Positions 9,692 through 18,397 of a stretch of DNA of 64,000 nucleotides are shown here, piece by piece. Within the stretch, counting starts at the first letter, position 1. Every line of letters starts with the position of its first letter. The notes under the pieces are model-generated. The model was not told the origin of the DNA. It ran no database searches and saw nothing but the letters and a program-made list of their open reading frames with translations. A program made the position numbers and the translations under genes. Origin of the DNA: Winogradskyella vidalii (GTDB taxonomy: Bacteria; Bacteroidota; Bacteroidia; Flavobacteriales; Flavobacteriaceae); assembly GCF_013403955.1 (NCBI RefSeq), contig NZ_JABFDG010000007.1:62001-126000 (forward strand), given 5' to 3'.

Positions 9692-10294
9692 TTATAATTT
9701 AAATTGATAACCAACGCTTAATTGAATAACGTTGTTTAAAATTAACTCACTAACCTCGGTCGTTTCATAACCGTTTCCAGTATCTACATTTCTACCTAAT
9801 AAATCGGTTAAACCTTGTTTGTAACCTATAGACATCACTAAACCATTACCTATATCGTAACCTATAGCTCCTGCTAAAGCAATATCTACGGTTTGAGGGT
9901 CATGGACATCTTTATGACTTAATATAATATCTATAACAGGTGCGATTTGAAAATTAATACCACTGTCTCCAATAAAAAATCTGTTGTTTACAGGTATAGA
10001 CAAATAATTGAGTTCTATAGTTTGTGTTCCTTCGTTTCCAAATGTTTTGTATTCACTCCCTTGTTTAGAGTAAACTATTTCGGGTTGTAGGGTATAAAAT
10101 CTTGCGAATTTAAACGACAAAGTGGCGCCAATATGAAATGTGGTAAGTTTTTCACTGTTTAAACCGCCATTCTCTTCAAGGTTGCTTAATCCGGCGATAT
10201 TCATTCCTAATTTGAGCCCTGGTTTAATTTCTACTTGTGCATTGGTTGTTGTATAAAATAACAGTGCAATTAAAATAATAGTAAATTGTTTCAT
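9692..10294 (-). CDS. Outer-membrane beta-barrel (porin-like) protein
   Basis: 200 residues with a cleavable signal peptide ending near TTTNAQ (about residue 19). The rest is alternating polar and hydrophobic strands with Gly/Tyr-rich turns and a final aromatic-rich strand ending in YQFKL, typical of eight-stranded outer-membrane barrels of the PorT/OMP_b-brl type. It is inside the pigment operon, between a dehydratase-like gene and genes for a lipoprotein and a LolA-like carrier. A role in housing or passing the pigment in the outer membrane is a context inference. No enzymatic motif is visible. Confidence 0.8.
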   Translation of the reverse strand: MKQFTIILIALLFYTTTNAQVEIKPGLKLGMNIAGLSNLEENGGLNSEKLTTFHIGATLSFKFARFYTLQPEIVYSKQGSEYKTFGNEGTQTIELNYLSIPVNNRFFIGDSGINFQIAPVIDIILSHKDVHDPQTVDIALAGAIGYDIGNGLVMSIGYKQGLTDLLGRNVDTGNGYETTEVSELILNNVIQLSVGYQFKL

Positions 10295-10364
10295 AGTAGT
10301 TTAAGTTCGTTTAGCGGAATACAAAAATGCGGAAATATGTTGTCTTTAAGAAACAATACAGTGT

Positions 10365-10997
10365 TTATTGTTGCTGATTTAAAAAGCTTAAATCAATTTG
10401 AATAGGGGCTGTATTATGTGTAATAGAAATGTTCTTTGCTATGGTGTTTTTAACCTTAGAGAAGGTAATTGTTATTTTTTCTTTGGAATGATTCGTATTT
10501 ATTATTTGCAAAAGTAGTTGTGTTTTCTCGTCAACGATATAATGATTAAATCGTTTTTTTGTTTTAGATTGAAAGATGATTTTGCCCTCATTGTCTCTAA
10601 AAGATTTATGGATAGGATTCCGTTCTTGCGTTAAAGTTTGAAAATCTCTTTTAAGGGTGTTGATAATGATTTTTTTATCTAAATCCTTCATAATAAAATT
10701 TGTTTTCATTTCATTATCAAGCAATTCAAAATCAAATATTTTATTTCCAAAATTGGTTGTAAACACAATACGATGCTTATGGTCTTCAATTTTTTTTATA
10801 ATTAAAATGCCACCAAAATCATTATTATAAGCCTTAATCTTAGCTTTGTAAATATAATCTGTTGTAGGGTTTGAAAAATAAGGATTAGTATATTCCGTGA
10901 TTTCTGTTTTGTATTCCGGAAGCCCTTTTATGGTAGGAATTCCACAAGACGCAAACAGAGTTACTATACATAGATTAAGGATTAAAAACCGCTTCAT
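10365..10997 (-). CDS. Uncharacterised lipoprotein of the pigment operon
   Basis: 210 residues with a lipoprotein signal peptide (MKRFLILNLCIVTLFASCG; lipobox Cys at about residue 19). The mature part is rich in beta-strand-like Lys/Ile/Thr patterns and shows no recognised motif. It overlaps the LolA-like gene by 23 bases, so the two are very probably co-translated. Proteins pairing a LolA-like carrier with a small lipoprotein, similar to LolA/LolB partnerships, would fit transport of a hydrophobic cargo across the periplasm. That functional pairing is inference from order and topology only. Confidence 0.75.
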   Translation of the reverse strand: MKRFLILNLCIVTLFASCGIPTIKGLPEYKTEITEYTNPYFSNPTTDYIYKAKIKAYNNDFGGILIIKKIEDHKHRIVFTTNFGNKIFDFELLDNEMKTNFIMKDLDKKIIINTLKRDFQTLTQERNPIHKSFRDNEGKIIFQSKTKKRFNHYIVDEKTQLLLQIINTNHSKEKITITFSKVKNTIAKNISITHNTAPIQIDLSFLNQQQ

Positions 10998-11601
10998 TCA
11001 AGGTTGTGTTTCGTGTTTTATTCTTAAAAACAATTTTTGTGTAATCTTCTGAAGGTTCTATCATTTTTACTTCGGTAACATCGCTTGTTTTAATGTCGAA
11101 TTTTAATTCGAATGCCGCAATAAATTGAAGCATGTCTTTATCCTTCGGAATAAATTTTACTAAATAAAAATCATCAACTTTAAAATAAGAGATATCAAAG
11201 GCGTTGTCATCAAACATATTTCCTTTTACACTATTTGTAATAAGACTATTTAGACCTTTAAACATTTTATTAGAACCAATATCAATGTTGCTTTTATCGC
11301 CTTCGTCATCAATAAATAACTTGTCATCTTTAAAAATAATACTGTATTTATAAGGCGATGTGTATTCCCATTTTACCAATCCAGGAACTTTAAAAGCGAG
11401 CTTCCCTTGGGTTTCAACATCATTACTTAAAAAACTAAGGTGTTTATATTGTACAAAATCACTAACAATCGTTTTGGTATTGCTATCTAGTTTTTCTACA
11501 GCTGATTTAAAAGCGTTTATTTCTTCTGTTGTAAGTGACTTTTGAGCATTAGAAATCTGAATTCCGATACATAAAAAAAATAAAGTGTAAATATTACGCA
11601 T
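10975..11601 (-). CDS. LolA-like outer-membrane lipoprotein carrier
   Basis: 208 residues with a signal peptide (cleavage near ISNAQ, about residue 19). The LolA-like segments include an FVQYKHLSFLS strand, a GKLAFKVPGLVKWEYTSPYKYSIIFKDD stretch (shown in parts: GKLAFKVPG, KWEYTSP), and LKFDIKTSDVTEVKM toward the end. The family forms an open half-barrel in the periplasm that binds acyl chains. A copy located within a pigment operon, rather than beside lolCDE, suggests a dedicated carrier for the flexirubin-like product or an acyl intermediate. It overlaps the polysaccharide-deacetylase gene upstream by 8 bases. Confidence 0.85.
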   Translation of the reverse strand: MRNIYTLFFLCIGIQISNAQKSLTTEEINAFKSAVEKLDSNTKTIVSDFVQYKHLSFLSNDVETQGKLAFKVPGLVKWEYTSPYKYSIIFKDDKLFIDDEGDKSNIDIGSNKMFKGLNSLITNSVKGNMFDDNAFDISYFKVDDFYLVKFIPKDKDMLQFIAAFELKFDIKTSDVTEVKMIEPSEDYTKIVFKNKTRNTTLNEAVFNP

Positions 11602-12370
11602 AAGCTTTAATATTATATAAAGTGTCTATTGTTACGGATTGATAATTGTTCTCTTGCAAAAATAACAACAATTGTTCCAAAACGCGTACTGTAATTTCCT
11701 GTGAGTCATGTAGTAAAATAACAGCACCAGGATTGAGGTTTTTAGTGATTCGGTTTAAGATTTCTTTTTCGTCTTTTTTAACAGTATCTAAAGAACGAAT
11801 ATTCCATCCTATAACGTGATGTTTAGTGTGTTTTATGGCTTTTGTAATGGCGGGATTTGTAACGCCATATGGCGGACGAAACAATTTCATTTCTTTATTT
11901 ATAATTGAAGCAACAGTAGTATTTGTGTTTTCAATTTCAGTAATTACCTTTTGTTTTCCGTAAAAATCGAAAACATTGGAATGCGAAAAGGTGTGATTTC
12001 CAATAGTGTGACCTTCTGCTATAATTTGTTGCACCAATTTGGGCTGTTGTTCGGCATGTTTACCGATAAAGAAAAAAGTTCCTTTTGCCTGATGCCTTTT
12101 TAGTAAAGCTAAGATTTGAGGTGTAAATTCTTTATTTGGACCATCATCAAAAGTAATAGCAACTTCTCTTTTAGAATGGTTTTTTTTTGAATTGAAAGCT
12201 TGTAAATGATAGTTCCAACCGATATTAAAACTACCAATAATTGTTATAGTAAACCATAGTATAAAGAGTGTTATAAAAACAAAAATAGAGGTATAAAAAA
12301 AGAAACTAAATATTAGTAAGCTAACAAATAGAGCAAGAGTGATACCATTTATGTTTTTAAAATTTAACAT
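11594..12370 (-). CDS. Polysaccharide deacetylase family protein, membrane-anchored
   Basis: 258 residues. Two hydrophobic segments fill residues about 8-45, then a NodB-homology domain follows with the ordered motifs AITFDDGPN (motif 1, metal Asp), HTFSH (motif 2, zinc histidines), RPPYG (motif 3) and LLHDSQE (motif 5). Family members remove N- or O-acetyl groups from glycans at the cell surface. Its presence inside the pigment operon recurs in flavobacterial clusters as far as I recall; the substrate is unknown and could be an acylated intermediate rather than a glycan. It overlaps the upstream ketosynthase-like gene by 7 bases. Confidence 0.88.
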   Translation of the reverse strand: MLNFKNINGITLALFVSLLIFSFFFYTSIFVFITLFILWFTITIIGSFNIGWNYHLQAFNSKKNHSKREVAITFDDGPNKEFTPQILALLKRHQAKGTFFFIGKHAEQQPKLVQQIIAEGHTIGNHTFSHSNVFDFYGKQKVITEIENTNTTVASIINKEMKLFRPPYGVTNPAITKAIKHTKHHVIGWNIRSLDTVKKDEKEILNRITKNLNPGAVILLHDSQEITVRVLEQLLLFLQENNYQSVTIDTLYNIKAYA

Positions 12371-13392
12371 GATGTTACTAAGGTAAAACTATGTTGTTGT
12401 CCTTTAAGTTGATTGTAAAGCAGTACGTTTTTATAGCTAGATTTAGCGATAGAATTTAGCGTTAAAACATCAGGGATTTGTTGTTGTTTAATAATGTTTG
12501 TTGCTATCCAAAAGCCAAAGGCCGAAGCTGTAAAAAACTCGCCACAAAGATGTTTGTAATGCAATTGTGGTGTGTCTCTAAATATTGAATCTTGAAGTGT
12601 TTGATATAAAACATCAAAAGCATCTCCATTTTTTCCAAGGATTACAGCATCAATATCCTCAGGAACTAAATAATTTTCTTTTAAAAAAGCTTTAATTTTT
12701 GTTTCAATTGTGTCTGTTCTAGCTTTATTAAATATTTTGAGCCCTTTTAAAGCACAAAAACTATTGGTTTGTTTGTAAGAAGATAAACTAAAAAAATGAG
12801 CACCTTCACCAAAAGGTGTTTGGATAGGATGTTCTTCTGCTTCTTCAGCAAATATAATGTCGTTAATAAGAAATTTTCCTAATTCGTCTGTGCCACCTAC
12901 TAAAATTGTGTTTGCTTCATTTTCATGAAGCATTAATTGAGCATCAATAACAGCAGATTCAAAAGAAGCAGCACCTTGTACATAAGTAACATTGTAGCCT
13001 TTACATTTTAAGGTTAGTGCAATTTGGGCACCAACGGTGTTATGTGTAGATTGAATAAACGATGTTGGTGTTAAAAACTCTTCGTCATTATCGAGTATAG
13101 CATTTAAAAACTTTTCAGAATCTTCTATACAGCCAATTCCGGTTCCGGTAATAATAGCGTCGGGCATTTCTAATTTAGCTAATTCTAATGCTTTTTTTGC
13201 TGCTGCAACTCCCATTTTTACAGCAGTTGCCATTCGCCTACTAGCAATTGGGCTTAGAAATTTTTTATAATTAGGATGAATAGCTTCAGCTAATTTACCT
13301 TCAAAAGAAATCGTATTTTCTAAAAAGTTCGAATCATTTAAAGTGTCTTGTGCGGAAATTGAAACTGCACTATTTATATAGCAAGGTTTCAT
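12364..13392 (-). CDS. Ketosynthase-like chain-length factor lacking the active-site cysteine
   Basis: 342 residues from the ATG at 13392, whose first base overlaps the TAA of the upstream ketosynthase (TAATG). A further in-frame start at 13422 lies inside that gene and is rejected. The thiolase fold is recognisable (ITGTGIGC, ILVGGTDEL, and an FGEGAHFF segment), but where ketosynthases carry the Cys of an ACxS motif this protein has GAASFES, so Ala replaces Cys, and the two catalytic His motifs are not evident. This matches type II polyketide and aryl-polyene chain-length-factor subunits, which pair with an active ketosynthase. The adjoining gene is the obvious partner. Confidence 0.85.
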   Translation of the reverse strand: MKPCYINSAVSISAQDTLNDSNFLENTISFEGKLAEAIHPNYKKFLSPIASRRMATAVKMGVAAAKKALELAKLEMPDAIITGTGIGCIEDSEKFLNAILDNDEEFLTPTSFIQSTHNTVGAQIALTLKCKGYNVTYVQGAASFESAVIDAQLMLHENEANTILVGGTDELGKFLINDIIFAEEAEEHPIQTPFGEGAHFFSLSSYKQTNSFCALKGLKIFNKARTDTIETKIKAFLKENYLVPEDIDAVILGKNGDAFDVLYQTLQDSIFRDTPQLHYKHLCGEFFTASAFGFWIATNIIKQQQIPDVLTLNSIAKSSYKNVLLYNQLKGQQHSFTLVTSC

Positions 13393-14585
13393 TATTTTTT
13401 TGAGAATATAAGCGTGGAACAATTACCGCCAAACCCAAAAGAATTAGAAAGCACATACGCTAAAGGTTTTTTAGTGAGTTTGGTTACAGGAGTTATGTTG
13501 AGTTCTGGAATCGCGGTTTTAAAATTTAAATTTGGAAACATTACATTATTCTGAAGTGCTAAAACAGAATATACAGCTTCAATTGCACCTGCAGCTGCTA
13601 ATGTGTGTCCCGTAAAGGCTTTTGTGGAACTAAAATCGGGGACAGAATTTCCGTAAATACGTTTTAAAGCTCTACCTTCAGATAAATCATTATTAGGTGT
13701 TGCAGTTCCATGGGCATTAATATAATTTATATGTTCAGGATTTAATTTTGCAATTTTTAAAGCTTTTGTTATTGAAAAGTAAGCACCTTCACCGTTTTCG
13801 GATGAAGCAGTTTGGTGAAAAGCATCATTGGCATTTCCGTAACCTGCTAAATAGCCTAAAACGGTTTTTTTTTCTTGTTTTACTACAACATCAGATTCTA
13901 ATACTAAATACGCAGCTGCTTCCCCTAAATTTAAACCTTTTCTGTTCGCATCAAAAGGGGTGCAATGGGTATCCGATAGAATCATTAATGTTTTAAATCC
14001 ATTGATGGTGAATTTTGCTAAGCCATCCGTTCCACCAACTATAACACGGTCTAATTGTCCAGATTTTATTAATCGCGCCCCTAACATTATAGCGTTTGCC
14101 GCGGATGAACAAGCGGTACTAATGGTTGATGTAAAATCCGTAATCCCTAAAAGTGCTGCAATTTTTTCGGTACTATCTACCGCATGATGACTGTTAATTA
14201 ACTTTCTGCTTTCTTCGTTGTAATTTTGGAAATGTTTTTCTGTCAAATCCATACCACCAACACTAGTTGCAGATATTAAACCTGTTTTAAAGGCTTCAAT
14301 ATCTTTAATGTTAGCATCCTTTATAGCTTGTTTAGCAGCAACACAACCTAATAATGCGGTTCTAGAATAGTTGTGCTTTTCATCTAAATCAAGGCTTTTG
14401 GCAAGCTCTTTATTTGTTTGTGAAACTTCACCAACCTTAATCTCGTTTTTATGTTGTGTTTCAATATTTACAATAGTTGCAATGCCTTTTTTATTGTTTA
14501 AAAGCGCATGCAAATTTTCTTCTACAGAGTTTCCTATAGAAGAAATAATTCCCATCCCGGTTATGGCAACACGATTTTTCGACAT
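13392..14585 (-). CDS. Beta-ketoacyl-ACP synthase (FabF-like), pigment operon copy A
   Basis: 397 residues with the complete catalytic set: Cys159 in STACSS, His292 in AHGTATPNND and His327 in FTGHTLAA. Length and motif spacing are normal for FabF-type condensing enzymes. It catalyses decarboxylative condensation of malonyl-ACP with an acyl chain. It lies 1 base after the ACP gene upstream and directly before the chain-length-factor-like gene, so the two probably form a heterodimer in polyene elongation. Translation of the partner is likely coupled through the TAATG junction. Confidence 0.93.
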   Translation of the reverse strand: MSKNRVAITGMGIISSIGNSVEENLHALLNNKKGIATIVNIETQHKNEIKVGEVSQTNKELAKSLDLDEKHNYSRTALLGCVAAKQAIKDANIKDIEAFKTGLISATSVGGMDLTEKHFQNYNEESRKLINSHHAVDSTEKIAALLGITDFTSTISTACSSAANAIMLGARLIKSGQLDRVIVGGTDGLAKFTINGFKTLMILSDTHCTPFDANRKGLNLGEAAAYLVLESDVVVKQEKKTVLGYLAGYGNANDAFHQTASSENGEGAYFSITKALKIAKLNPEHINYINAHGTATPNNDLSEGRALKRIYGNSVPDFSSTKAFTGHTLAAAGAIEAVYSVLALQNNVMFPNLNFKTAIPELNITPVTKLTKKPLAYVLSNSFGFGGNCSTLIFSKK

Positions 14586-14586
14586 C

Positions 14587-14844
14587 TTATTTTGTACGGT
14601 TATCTGTAATATATTTGGCTAAAACCTCCACAGAAACAAATACTGCTTTTCCTTCATTGGGATCGGTTAATTTAATACCATAATCTTTATCTAGCATTAC
14701 AATAAGCTCTAAAGCATCAATAGAATCTAATCCTAAACCATCTCCAAATAAGGCATCATCATCTGCGATATCATCAACACTAAAATCCTCTAGATTTAGT
14801 TGTTCAATAATACTTTCTTTAAGTTCTTTTTTTAACGCGTCCAT
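14587..14844 (-). CDS. Acyl carrier protein A of the pigment operon
   Basis: 85 residues, acidic, with the phosphopantetheine attachment motif GLDSIDALEL (Ser41). It is a stand-alone ACP expected to carry growing polyene or aromatic starter chains in the cytoplasm. Its start codon overlaps the stop of the 207-residue ketosynthase-like gene by one base (TAATG), and a ketosynthase follows after 1 base. Two different ACPs in one operon suggest division of labour, for example starter loading versus elongation or DAR versus polyene branches, but the sequence does not say which. Confidence 0.93.
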   Translation of the reverse strand: MDALKKELKESIIEQLNLEDFSVDDIADDDALFGDGLGLDSIDALELIVMLDKDYGIKLTDPNEGKAVFVSVEVLAKYITDNRTK

Positions 14845-15467
14845 TAATCTTCTGTATATATTTTTTTAATAATTTCTTTTGAGTATTTCTGAGGTCCTTC
14901 CTCTGCTACAAGGTACATAAAAGCATCATATTTGTCCTTATCAATATCGACCCAACCACATAAAACAAGATCACTTTTTTTATTCTGAATTAAACTTGAA
15001 GCATATTGCTCTAATAGTATTTCATTAAACTGTTCTGCAACAAAAAAGACATTTTCACCTTTTATTTGATGTCGAATACTAATTTCTCCAATCATAATAT
15101 TAGCTAAAGTATAAACAAAAACGGCAGGACTAGGATAATAATTATTTTTATCGTTTATCGTTTCTTGATGCTTTCTATCTGTGTCCAAACTTGAAGCTCT
15201 ATTTGAGAGTACTATCCCTGTGTTTTTTATAATGTCTGAATCTAGTTTTGCTGCTTCAAAAATAAATTCTGAAGCTAAAAAACCTAATTTAGATAAGTTA
15301 TCCATTTTAAAAAACTTAGGATAAGCGATGTTTTTTTCTTTATAAACTTGTTTTGCAAATTCAGGAAAAGTAAGCTGAGAATCTTTTGTATAAAGCAACT
15401 TGCCATTTACTGAAATAGTATGGTTTTTTATGCGACAATATGCAATGGTATTTAGATTTTTTTTCAA
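14844..15467 (-). CDS. Half-length ketosynthase-like protein, probably non-catalytic
   Basis: 207 residues, about half the length of a ketosynthase. The order of segments follows the N-terminal half of the thiolase fold: ITVNGK-like start, FEAAKLDSD helix, GIVLSNRASS strand, SPAVFVYTLANIMIGEISI, then SDLVLCGWVDID. At the place where the nucleophile elbow would hold Cys the sequence reads FVAEQFNEILLEQY, so there is no Cys, and both catalytic His regions are absent because the second half of the fold is missing. It overlaps its neighbours at both ends (1 and 4 bases). It may be an assembly or gating subunit; no activity is claimed. Confidence 0.8.
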   Translation of the reverse strand: MKKNLNTIAYCRIKNHTISVNGKLLYTKDSQLTFPEFAKQVYKEKNIAYPKFFKMDNLSKLGFLASEFIFEAAKLDSDIIKNTGIVLSNRASSLDTDRKHQETINDKNNYYPSPAVFVYTLANIMIGEISIRHQIKGENVFFVAEQFNEILLEQYASSLIQNKKSDLVLCGWVDIDKDKYDAFMYLVAEEGPQKYSKEIIKKIYTED

Positions 15468-16594
15468 TGCGTTACTTTTTTGAAAATTACAGCCGTATTA
15501 CAACCACCAAAACCAGATGCCGTTTTTAAAAAAGTATTAATCGTCTTTTTAGTGGTGTTTTTAATAATATTTAATGGCATAGAAACACCTAATTCATCAA
15601 AACCTAAAGACTCATAAAGTGTATTGTTTTTTAAGGAATGCATACCGATTATAGTTTCTAATAATCCGGAAGCTCCTAAGGTATGACCATAATAACCTTT
15701 TAAACTATTTAAAGGAATATGTTCTAATTTTGCACGGTTAAAAGCAATAGCTTCCATTTCGTCATTAAAGGCAGTTGCGGTTCCGTGAGCTGAAATATAA
15801 TTGATTTCTTCTGGTTGAATTTTTGCTTCTTTCAAGGCTGAAAGCATACTGAGATATAAGCCTTCTCCTGTTCTTGAAGGGCCAGAAATATGGTTGGCAT
15901 CATTACAGCTTCCATCTCCAATAATTTGAATCGCTTCTTTTGCTTTATTTTGATTTGAAATAGCTACAGACGCAGCAGCTTCACCAATACTAATTCCGGT
16001 TCTGTGTTTAGAAAACGGTTTGCAGGGTGTTTCACTTATAGCTTGAAAGGATTGAAATCCGGAAATCGTAAATTCAGAAACAATATCACCTCCAACCACA
16101 AAAGCATTATCGTAATAATCGTTTTGTATAAGTCGTTTAGCTGTTGCAATGGCTAAAATGCCCGATACACATGCATTAGAGATAATGATGGGCTCGGTTT
16201 TAAAATTAAAGAATGTTTTTATTTTTTCGCTTAGAGCAGGTAAATAAGCGCGTTCTGGTTTAAAATTATTGTTCAACGCATCAATATTACCTTTTGTAGT
16301 GGCAATAATTAAGGCGGTCTTGTCGGTTATGGTAAAAGAGGACTGAGAAATGGTGTCTTGCAAAGACAAAATCATCATTTTCTCTAGCTTTGTGTATGCT
16401 TTTGGGTTTCCTAAAGTATAAAATGCTTTGTCTAGTTTCTTATTATCTATAATAGCAGCATAACAAGGCATTGTGCTAATGTCTTTATGTAACGTAATTC
16501 CAGAATGAGCTTTAGAAATTTCTAAAACATTGGTTTCGGAATTAAAACCTAGTGGAGAAACTATGGTGTTTGAGGATATAAAAACGTCTTTCAT
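15464..16594 (-). CDS. Beta-ketoacyl-ACP synthase, pigment operon copy B
   Basis: 376 residues with Cys142 in SNACVSG, His270 in SAHGTAT and His304 in YYGHTLGASG, so the catalytic triad is intact. It is shorter than FabF, mostly in the N-terminal third, as is usual for the divergent ketosynthases of aryl-polyene clusters. It should extend or initiate an ACP-bound chain. The stop overlaps the half-length ketosynthase-like gene by 4 bases, and the start lies 6 bases after the thioesterase gene, so it is in the middle of a tightly coupled block. Confidence 0.9.
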   Translation of the reverse strand: MKDVFISSNTIVSPLGFNSETNVLEISKAHSGITLHKDISTMPCYAAIIDNKKLDKAFYTLGNPKAYTKLEKMMILSLQDTISQSSFTITDKTALIIATTKGNIDALNNNFKPERAYLPALSEKIKTFFNFKTEPIIISNACVSGILAIATAKRLIQNDYYDNAFVVGGDIVSEFTISGFQSFQAISETPCKPFSKHRTGISIGEAAASVAISNQNKAKEAIQIIGDGSCNDANHISGPSRTGEGLYLSMLSALKEAKIQPEEINYISAHGTATAFNDEMEAIAFNRAKLEHIPLNSLKGYYGHTLGASGLLETIIGMHSLKNNTLYESLGFDELGVSMPLNIIKNTTKKTINTFLKTASGFGGCNTAVIFKKVTH

Positions 16595-16600
16595 CGTAAT

Positions 16601-17044
16601 TTATAAAAGATTGTTTTTAGTTTTCCATGCTTCAAAAAAAGGAGGTACTGTAAGGGATAAGTTATTGTTATCGTCTACAAAAACCTGAATGGTTTCTCCT
16701 GTGCAAACTGTTTGTCCGGTTTCATTTAATATTTTATATCTAAAGATAATTTTTGCAGCAGGTGTATTTATATAAGTGGTTTCTACAGTGGCAATATCAC
16801 CATATTGTAATGGTAATTTATGTTCGCAACTCGATTTTACAATAGGGGAAACATAGCCTTCTGTTTTGGTGTCTAAATAAGAAATACCATGTTTTCTACC
16901 AAAAGCTTCACGTCCATCTTCAAAATAGTGTAAATAATAGCCATGCCAAACTATACCTAAAGCATCGGTTTCATTAAAGCGCACTCTAATATGATGTGTA
17001 ACTTTTAAATTGGTTTCCGTTATGTTTTCTTTTTTAGTACTCAT
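16601..17044 (-). CDS. Acyl-CoA/ACP thioesterase (YbgC/4HBT hotdog family)
   Basis: 147 residues of a single hotdog domain. RFNETDALGIVWHGYYLHYFEDGREAF (seen as RFNETDALGIVWHG then YYLHYFEDGREAF) is the characteristic helix and active-site segment of 4-hydroxybenzoyl-CoA-thioesterase-like proteins, with the conserved Asp in the first part. It would release or edit acyl groups attached to ACP or CoA. In aryl-polyene clusters such proteins are standard. It is 2 bases from the dehydratase-like gene upstream. Substrate chain length cannot be read from the sequence. Confidence 0.88.
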   Translation of the reverse strand: MSTKKENITETNLKVTHHIRVRFNETDALGIVWHGYYLHYFEDGREAFGRKHGISYLDTKTEGYVSPIVKSSCEHKLPLQYGDIATVETTYINTPAAKIIFRYKILNETGQTVCTGETIQVFVDDNNNLSLTVPPFFEAWKTKNNLL

Positions 17045-17046
17045 TT

Positions 17047-17490
17047 TTAAGCGTCCTGTTTTAGTACTGTTTTCATCTGGGCCGTTACAATTGTTTCTCC
17101 ATTTAATTTTGTAGTTCCTTTTACTAAAGTAACCCCTAAAACTTCATGTAGAATTTCAACTTCCGTTTCTATTTGTTGATGGATCTCAGGTAATTTATTA
17201 ATAGTAACACCTTTTATTGCACCAATATAACCCTCTGGAGCAGGAATGTTTTGGATGTAGAAATGATAGCCTGTATAAAGTGCTACGGTTTGTGCCATAT
17301 GCTCAATAAGTCCGGGTTCTGTAAAAATACCATTATCAACAAACATATTGTCATTGGTAATTGTTAATCCAGAAACCACTTTAGTATCATCAAAATATAA
17401 CAACGCATCTACCATAACAATAGGAGGGCGTTGCGGAATTAATTTTAAAATGATATTTTGATCTGTGATAGGGGCTTTAAGTAAATTCAT
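17047..17490 (-). CDS. ApeP/FabA-FabZ-like hotdog dehydratase
   Basis: 147 residues of hotdog type. The N-terminal QRPPIVMVDALL corresponds to the family's hot-dog entrance strand and the EPGLIEHMAQTVALYTG stretch corresponds to the central helix with an acidic residue at about Glu63. This pattern is typical of the aryl-polyene 3-hydroxyacyl-ACP dehydratase group. It probably forms the double bonds of the polyene chain. The operon holds a second hotdog protein (9304-9687) in which the acidic residue is altered, so this one is the better candidate for the main dehydratase. Confidence 0.85.
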   Translation of the reverse strand: MNLLKAPITDQNIILKLIPQRPPIVMVDALLYFDDTKVVSGLTITNDNMFVDNGIFTEPGLIEHMAQTVALYTGYHFYIQNIPAPEGYIGAIKGVTINKLPEIHQQIETEVEILHEVLGVTLVKGTTKLNGETIVTAQMKTVLKQDA

Positions 17491-17496
17491 GAGCTG

Positions 17497-18381
17497 TTAA
17501 TCTTTTAAATCATTCCAAAAATCAAAATAGTTAAACCATTGCAAAGGGTATTTCTTTAAAATCCATTCTAAACTTTCGGTATAGGATTTTAATAATGCCA
17601 TTTGATCTCGTTTTTTAAAATCTGCTATTCTAGCGTATAAGTGATAGTGCTTTGTTGTTTCTTTCATCACATACACAAAAATAACAGGCACTTTTAAGCG
17701 TGATCCCAAAAGAAAAGGGCCAGCAGGAAACAGCGCTTCTTGGTCTAATAAATGATGCGAGAGCGACTTAGAAGACTTTACGTAGCGGTCTCCGGTAATG
17801 CAAATAATTTCATTTCTAGATAAGGCGGCGTTTATTTCAAAGATATGAGATAAATCGTCTTTAATGATTATAAATTTAATATTGGATTTTTCTGTAACAC
17901 TTTCTAAATAGGCTTTAATATCTCCGTGTTCGGAATCTGTTGTTAATAAACTAATGGTGACATCTTCTTCTAGCTCATTTAAAAAATATTCTGCAATTTC
18001 AAAATTACCAACGTGCGCACTAATAAGAATGCCTCCTTTTTTAGATTTTAAAACCGTATTTAGATGGTCAATCCCGTCAAAAGTATAGGTGAATTTGTCT
18101 CTTAATCCTGAAGAAATAGCGATTTTATCTATAATCGTTTGTCCGAAGACAAAGTAACTTTTATAGATGCTTACGATACTTTTTAATTTAGAATATTGAC
18201 GTCTTTTTCGGAAATAATAGTAGATGGATTTAGTACTGCTTTGAGCAAAAAAACAGAAATAAAAAGCTACAAAAATGAGGACAAAATAAGCAGTATGTAA
18301 ACCGAGGTTTTTAATACAAAATACAAAAATCTTATATCCTAAAACTGAACCTCTAGATTTGCCTTCCCATTCTGTAGCCAT
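17497..18381 (-). CDS. LpxL/HtrB-like acyltransferase
   Basis: 294 residues. One hydrophobic helix lies at about residues 30-48, followed by a LpxL/LPLAT-type catalytic region with the H-x4-E motif HVGNFE (His123, Glu128) and GDRYVKSS and PAGPFLLGSRLKVPVIF segments. Family members move an acyl chain from ACP to a lipid at the inner face of the membrane. In aryl-polyene pathways an acyltransferase of this family is thought to place the polyene on a lipid-like anchor, and in flexirubin it may form the ester to the resorcinol; both are inference here. It lies 6 bases from the dehydratase gene and 16 from the ACP gene. Confidence 0.88.
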   Translation of the reverse strand: MATEWEGKSRGSVLGYKIFVFCIKNLGLHTAYFVLIFVAFYFCFFAQSSTKSIYYYFRKRRQYSKLKSIVSIYKSYFVFGQTIIDKIAISSGLRDKFTYTFDGIDHLNTVLKSKKGGILISAHVGNFEIAEYFLNELEEDVTISLLTTDSEHGDIKAYLESVTEKSNIKFIIIKDDLSHIFEINAALSRNEIICITGDRYVKSSKSLSHHLLDQEALFPAGPFLLGSRLKVPVIFVYVMKETTKHYHLYARIADFKKRDQMALLKSYTESLEWILKKYPLQWFNYFDFWNDLKD

Positions 18382-18397
18382 TAAATTTTAATACAAA

